Of a stretch of 64,000 nt of DNA, positions 60,650 through 64,000 are shown piece after piece. A program made the translations under genes and the position numbers. Every line of letters begins with the position of its first letter. The first letter of the stretch is position 1. The stretch spans positions 124,001 to 188,000 of the forward strand of contig NZ_RJUE01000066.1 in NCBI RefSeq assembly GCF_024343735.1, given 5' to 3'. The notes under the pieces were generated by a model, which saw nothing but the letters and a program-made list of their open reading frames with translations, was not told the DNA's origin and searched no databases. This DNA comes from Lacihabitans sp. CCS-44. Lineage in GTDB: Bacteria; Bacteroidota; Bacteroidia; Cytophagales; Spirosomataceae.

Positions 60650-62020
60650 ATGACCAAAACGTCAAGCCTATTTTTAATCCTAATCACAATTTATGTTTCT
60701 GGATATGCACAAATAACTAATAAAAACGAATTAGAAGCTTACAAGTCGGCTTACAATGCTTACGTCTGGGGTTTTCCTTTGGTTACATTGTCGCTCACTA
60801 TTGACGAATTCGTGCAGAATCCCGAAAGAGCCAAGTTTAATAATTTTGCGATAATATCGTCAAACATAAAGCAAAAGACCATTTCAAACGAAGACATCAT
60901 TTACTCAAAGGCATTTCTGGATCTTAAAGAAAGCCCTTTGCTTATCACCCTGCCTTTGAATAACTTAAAATATTACTCTTTAACTTTTACAGATGCCTAC
61001 AGCAGTATTTTTGAGGTTTTTGGTTCAATAAAGAACATCAGCAAGGAGAAGGCGATTCTGATAGTAGGACCCGACTGGAAAGGTGAAATACCGAAAGGAA
61101 TTAAGAAAATCATAAAATCTCCTACGAACCTAGCTTGGGTAGAAGGCAAAGTTTCGGTTTTGGATAAACTGGAAATGATCGAGTCAAAAAAACTTTTGGA
61201 AAGCATAAAGATTACTGAAATTGACAAAAACGAAAGTAAAAAAACTTGGACAGAACGCCATACATTTCCTAAACTCAAAACCACTGGAAACCCTGCAGAA
61301 CTAGCCCTAGCGATGGACTGGAAGTCATACTTTGCGTTTATGAGTCAGATTTTGAAGGAAAATCAACTTCAAGAATATCAAAAAAAATATGTACTGGATT
61401 TTGAGGACTTGGGCATATTCGTTGGAAAGGATTTCGAGGATGCCAAAGTAAGCAACAAAAAACAAAAAGGTATAAAGCAGGGATTTGCGGATGCCACGGA
61501 GCTGTTAAAAACGGAGGCTCCCAGACAGGAAGATTACAACAAAAACGGCTGGTCGTATAATGTTGGCGAAGGGAAATGGGGCAACAAATACACAAAAAGT
61601 GCGGCTTCGGCGTTTAATGGTTTCAATCAGACGGCCTCTGAAGAGACCATGAAATACAAAACCTCCATAGACATAAACAAGGAAAAGTTAGAAGGAAATA
61701 AAAAATACAAACTAACTTTGAAAAAGACTCAGCTGCCTCAAACCAAAGCTTTTTGGACGTTAAATGTGCTCCAATCGGACAAGCAGGTTTTTGAAAACCC
61801 GAAAGGAAAATATGGTATTGGGAACAAAAGTAAAGGCCTAAAATATAATAAGGATGGTTCGCTCACCATTTACTTACAAGCTGAGCCGCCGAAAGGATTT
61901 GAAACCAATTGGGTGCCCACACCTTCACAAAATTTCGAATTGGTACTTAAAGTTTTTGCTCCTGGCGAATTGGTTTATTCAGGAGAATGGGCTCCGCCTG
62001 CTATAGAAATTGTAAAATAA
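60650..62020 (+). CDS. DUF1254/DUF1214 domain protein, secreted
   Basis: 456 residues. Signal peptide ends in G-Y-A-Q. Residues about 25-130 are DUF1254 (A-Y-K-S-A-Y-N-A-Y-V-W-G-F-P-L-V-T, N-L-K-Y-Y-S-L-T-F-T-D), and the last 130 residues are DUF1214 (F-W-T-L-N-V-L, F-E-T-N-W-V-P-T-P). Family often described as a putative exported, possibly envelope-associated protein; activity unknown. Adjacent DUF1801 gene follows 20 bp later. Confidence 0.88.
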   Translation: MTKTSSLFLILITIYVSGYAQITNKNELEAYKSAYNAYVWGFPLVTLSLTIDEFVQNPERAKFNNFAIISSNIKQKTISNEDIIYSKAFLDLKESPLLITLPLNNLKYYSLTFTDAYSSIFEVFGSIKNISKEKAILIVGPDWKGEIPKGIKKIIKSPTNLAWVEGKVSVLDKLEMIESKKLLESIKITEIDKNESKKTWTERHTFPKLKTTGNPAELALAMDWKSYFAFMSQILKENQLQEYQKKYVLDFEDLGIFVGKDFEDAKVSNKKQKGIKQGFADATELLKTEAPRQEDYNKNGWSYNVGEGKWGNKYTKSAASAFNGFNQTASEETMKYKTSIDINKEKLEGNKKYKLTLKKTQLPQTKAFWTLNVLQSDKQVFENPKGKYGIGNKSKGLKYNKDGSLTIYLQAEPPKGFETNWVPTPSQNFELVLKVFAPGELVYSGEWAPPAIEIVK

Positions 62021-62040
62021 CCTTAAATAAACCTTTAAAA

Positions 62041-62454
62041 ATGGCAAAAAATATCTATAAAAATGACTCTGAATCGGTTACGAAGTATATTTCAGAAATG
62101 AAGCCCGAGGACGCAGAATTGTGCGAATTGATAAGAAAAGCTATCTTGGAGACCGACGAACAGATTGATGAATTTATCAAATGGAATGTTCCTGCCTATT
62201 TTTACAAGGGCGAAATGAAACCTTATGACCCCAAGGAATACAAAAGAGATATGTTAGTCTTTAACACCAGGCAAAAGGATCATATTCTGGCTGTTCTACC
62301 TTCTGGAGCAAAACTGACAGACATTGATAATCTTTTAGAAGGTAACTACCCCGACGGCAGAAGACTCATTAAGTTTTATAGCGTATCTGATTTTTTGGAA
62401 AAGAAAAAAGCGTTTCAGCAGATTCTTAAAGAATGGGTTTCGATGGTGGAGTAA
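62041..62454 (+). CDS. DUF1801 domain protein
   Basis: About 137 residues from ATG 62041 (an upstream frame to 61987 begins inside the previous gene). DUF1801/YdhG-like fold: the K-P-E-D-A-E-L-C-E-L-I-R start, E-F-I-K-W-N-V-P-A-Y-F-Y, and R-R-L-I-K-F-Y. No enzyme activity known. The stop is 1 bp from the end of the convergent DUF4136-type gene. Confidence 0.85.
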   Translation: MAKNIYKNDSESVTKYISEMKPEDAELCELIRKAILETDEQIDEFIKWNVPAYFYKGEMKPYDPKEYKRDMLVFNTRQKDHILAVLPSGAKLTDIDNLLEGNYPDGRRLIKFYSVSDFLEKKKAFQQILKEWVSMVE

Positions 62455-62455
62455 T

Positions 62456-62941
62456 CTACTTCCTAAACGAAAATTGACTGTTAGAAACCTCGTCAAGATT
62501 TCTAAGTACCTGACCTACAATGGCCTTTAATTGGCTTTTTGATAGCGTATTTGGCAATCTGCTACAAGTTCCTCTATAAAAAATTTCTTTGGTCTTATTA
62601 TCCATTATTTGAATCATCAGGCTTTTGCCAGCTGTATGCTTTTTGGACAACACATTGCCGCTACTCACAAAATCCATATCAATAAGCTTGGTTTTTTCAT
62701 TATATATCTTGTAAAAAACCGCCAAATCGAAATTTACATCGTCCTGGAAATACCCTTTTTTGTTAAGGCTATGCTCCATAGCACTCCAAATTTCTGGGTT
62801 GCTTTTTTCGTCTTTTACCAAAGTATAGGTGATTTTCTTAAATTCATAACTCTGGTCAGTATAAGTATTCACCACAAACGGCCTTGTACTTATGCAGCTT
62901 TGTGTAATAATCGCTATCAAGACCAATATTTTTGATTTCAT
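62456..62941 (-). CDS. DUF4136-like lipoprotein
   Basis: 161 residues. Signal peptide with lipobox T-Q-S-C-I. The mature part resembles DUF4136: an early Y-E-F-K-K-I-T-Y-T-L, a mid F-D-L-A-V-F-Y-K-I, and a C-terminal segment after R-G-T-C-S-R. Function unknown. -7 element TACTTTTG at 62959-62966 on the minus strand. Confidence 0.7.
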   Translation of the reverse strand: MKSKILVLIAIITQSCISTRPFVVNTYTDQSYEFKKITYTLVKDEKSNPEIWSAMEHSLNKKGYFQDDVNFDLAVFYKIYNEKTKLIDMDFVSSGNVLSKKHTAGKSLMIQIMDNKTKEIFYRGTCSRLPNTLSKSQLKAIVGQVLRNLDEVSNSQFSFRK

Positions 62942-62958
62942 CTGAACGTATTTTCACA

Positions 62959-62966
62959 CAAAAGTA
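62959..62966 (-). promoter_or_regulatory. -7 promoter element (TACTTTTG)
   Basis: Exact TAnnTTTG on the minus strand, 18 bp before the ATG of the lipoprotein gene; no clear -33 element. Confidence 0.4.
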
Positions 62967-63017
62967 AAAATATTTTCTAATAATGTTTATATATTTTTGT
63001 AAAATAATACAATTATT

Positions 63018-63716
63018 TTACACCATTTTGAATTTTGCTTTATACTTATTTAAAATTCTATTTGAAACAACGGCAAGTATAATACCTGGAGCAATCCAAG
63101 TAATTAAGTAGCCATAGAAAGGGAAGTTTTCTGGCAAATAACGTGGCACAATATTAACACAAAAGGCGGTAATTGCGGCAGAGTATGCACCCATCATTTT
63201 GCCACCATGAGCAAAAAGCCAATGCATTTTTTGAGCAGTTTTAAAGTTGAGGTAGTATTTTAAATCTCCGTAAGAATTCAACAAGCTTACCACTCCAAAC
63301 ACTAAGAATAGATATTGCAAACCCCCAAATTTTTCTGAATCAAGTACGCCGTATGCACCATAAGCCAGCATAACCAAGCCAGAAATACCAATAGCAAAGG
63401 CGGCGAGTTTGTCGTACCATGTTGGCTGAAGTCCTTTTTTCATGCTCAACATTCGTTTTCCTGACCAGTTGGGGTAAAAACTAACTATACCAATGGTTAA
63501 GAAAAACTGGTATCTTAGTTTTTCGGGATATAGTACAAAAAACAATAAAGTAGTAATGAAAATAAAAAACATAGCCCAATAAAATACCAGACCTGAGGCA
63601 TTATGTACTTTTCCGCCTTTTTTTCCGTAAGCCATGGCCACCAATCCCGAAGCCAGTGCCAGAATACCTGCCAATACATGTAGAAATAATGCCGATTGGA
63701 AAATTGCCTTTAACAT
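63018..63716 (-). CDS. DUF2306-like integral membrane protein
   Basis: 232 residues with about seven hydrophobic segments and few loops. The start F-L-H-V-L-A-G-I-L-A-L-A-S-G and H-N-A-S-G-L-V-F-Y-W-A-M-F resemble the DUF2306/DoxX-like or heme-handling membrane families. Conserved His in both (F-L-H-V, K-V-H-N) and H-W-L-F-A-H-G suggest possible heme or metal binding. Function unknown. A full promoter lies at 63736-63765. Confidence 0.7.
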   Translation of the reverse strand: MLKAIFQSALFLHVLAGILALASGLVAMAYGKKGGKVHNASGLVFYWAMFFIFITTLLFFVLYPEKLRYQFFLTIGIVSFYPNWSGKRMLSMKKGLQPTWYDKLAAFAIGISGLVMLAYGAYGVLDSEKFGGLQYLFLVFGVVSLLNSYGDLKYYLNFKTAQKMHWLFAHGGKMMGAYSAAITAFCVNIVPRYLPENFPFYGYLITWIAPGIILAVVSNRILNKYKAKFKMV

Positions 63717-63735
63717 CTTGTTTTTGTTTAATGCT

Positions 63736-63765
63736 CAAAAGTATAGGACGTTTTGAATAATCAAA
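63736..63765 (-). promoter_or_regulatory. Bacteroidota-type promoter
   Basis: Minus strand TTTG (complement of 63762-63765), 18 bp, TACTTTTG (complement of 63736-63743). The predicted leader before the ATG at 63714-63716 is about 14 nt. Confidence 0.7.
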
Positions 63766-63965
63766 AATTAAAGGGTCAACGGTCAAATGCTAGGGGTAAA
63801 AAGCAAGTTTTTGGGTTATTTGAAGGCGTTTTGGGATGTTTGACAAATTAAGTTTTTTTGCAAATGGTGTTTAATTTGGAATGTCAGAGACAACATTTAT
63901 CTATGAATTTTCGTAAAGCTATATATCTCAGAATAATTACAGTATAATTTTAAATTCTAAACTGA

Positions 63966-64000
63966 ATGGAACGCAAGGAATTTCTAAAAAAAGGTTTGAT
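63966..64000 (+). CDS. N-terminus of a further gene, possibly Tat-exported (partial)
   Basis: ATG at 63966 begins M-E-R-K-E-F-L-K-K-G-L and runs to the window edge. The pattern (R-K-x-F-L-K-K-G) is the start of a Tat-type signal peptide as in many Bacteroidota exported proteins. Only 11 codons are visible, so no family can be named. The 249 bp before it hold no other gene. Confidence 0.5.
   Translation, partial: MERKEFLKKGL

Noticed and set aside
1-64000. CRISPR array, tRNA or rRNA genes, prophage
   Set aside because: No regularly spaced identical repeats of 25-40 bp, no CCA-ended cloverleaf sequences or conserved rRNA segments, and no capsid, terminase or integrase genes were seen while reading both strands.

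Overview
The window is AT-rich, gene-dense bacterial chromosome. It reads as Bacteroidota, most likely Cytophagales. The evidence is of several kinds: Bacteroidota-type promoters (TTG/TTTG, about 15-21 bp, then TAnnTTTG), type IX secretion substrates (a gliding-motility/type B C-terminal domain and a 3-coathanger tail), fused SecDF, CarboxypepD_reg-like outer-membrane barrels, a sigma/anti-sigma pair in which the anti-sigma is fused to an outer-membrane barrel, and many Cys-lipobox lipoproteins. The genus-level placement is inference. I see no rRNA, tRNA, CRISPR or phage module, and one insertion sequence.

Layout. 1-11.2 kb is an extracytoplasmic catabolic/redox block: the end of a DUF1553 protein, a DUF1501 protein, a DUF2231/cytochrome c/LRR protein, a sugar-kinase-like phosphotransferase, a PQQ-type sugar dehydrogenase with a secretion tail, and a large dehydrogenase/HEAT/cytochrome c lipoprotein. 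11.2-19.7 kb holds an ArsC-like phosphatase and a secreted acetolactate decarboxylase divergently arranged around an ArsR-like operator. It continues with a minus-strand run (HAD phosphatase, thioredoxin-like ferredoxin, AroE, DedA, ComA-like phosphosulfolactate synthase), an SLC45-like sugar transporter and a POTRA/barrel protein. 19.8-28.9 kb is mostly housekeeping: mutL, two adjacent rhomboids (the second lacks the catalytic His), dxs overlapping an AAA ATPase, tyrS and an OM barrel. 29-33.6 kb carries the sigma factor with its two-membrane-spanning anti-sigma, a PepSY-like lipoprotein, a CBM9-like protein and a cobalamin adenosyltransferase. 33.7-42.1 kb has queA, a small secreted protein, secDF, a GH130 lipoprotein and an FMN glutamate-synthase-family protein.

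42.1-43.8 kb is an IS110-family element sitting inside a dispersed intergenic repeat. 43.8-53.1 kb is an accessory stretch: cupin, AraC regulator, 2OG oxygenase, Kir-type K+ channel, a membrane-tethered 7TMR-DISM-LuxR regulator, lipocalin-like and DUF3592 proteins, and a T9SS type B surface protein. 53.1-64 kb holds an OM barrel receptor, a YheT hydrolase with a KAS III-like enzyme, a tandem universal stress protein, a sterol-desaturase-family enzyme, DUF1254/DUF1801/DUF4136 proteins, a membrane protein, and the first codons of a further gene.

Most worth a second look: the sigma/dual-membrane anti-sigma pair, the operator that fills a promoter spacer at 11.9 kb, the pseudo-rhomboid, the IS110 element with its 3' hairpins, and a modular 15/30-bp intergenic repeat with a related copy 32 kb away.
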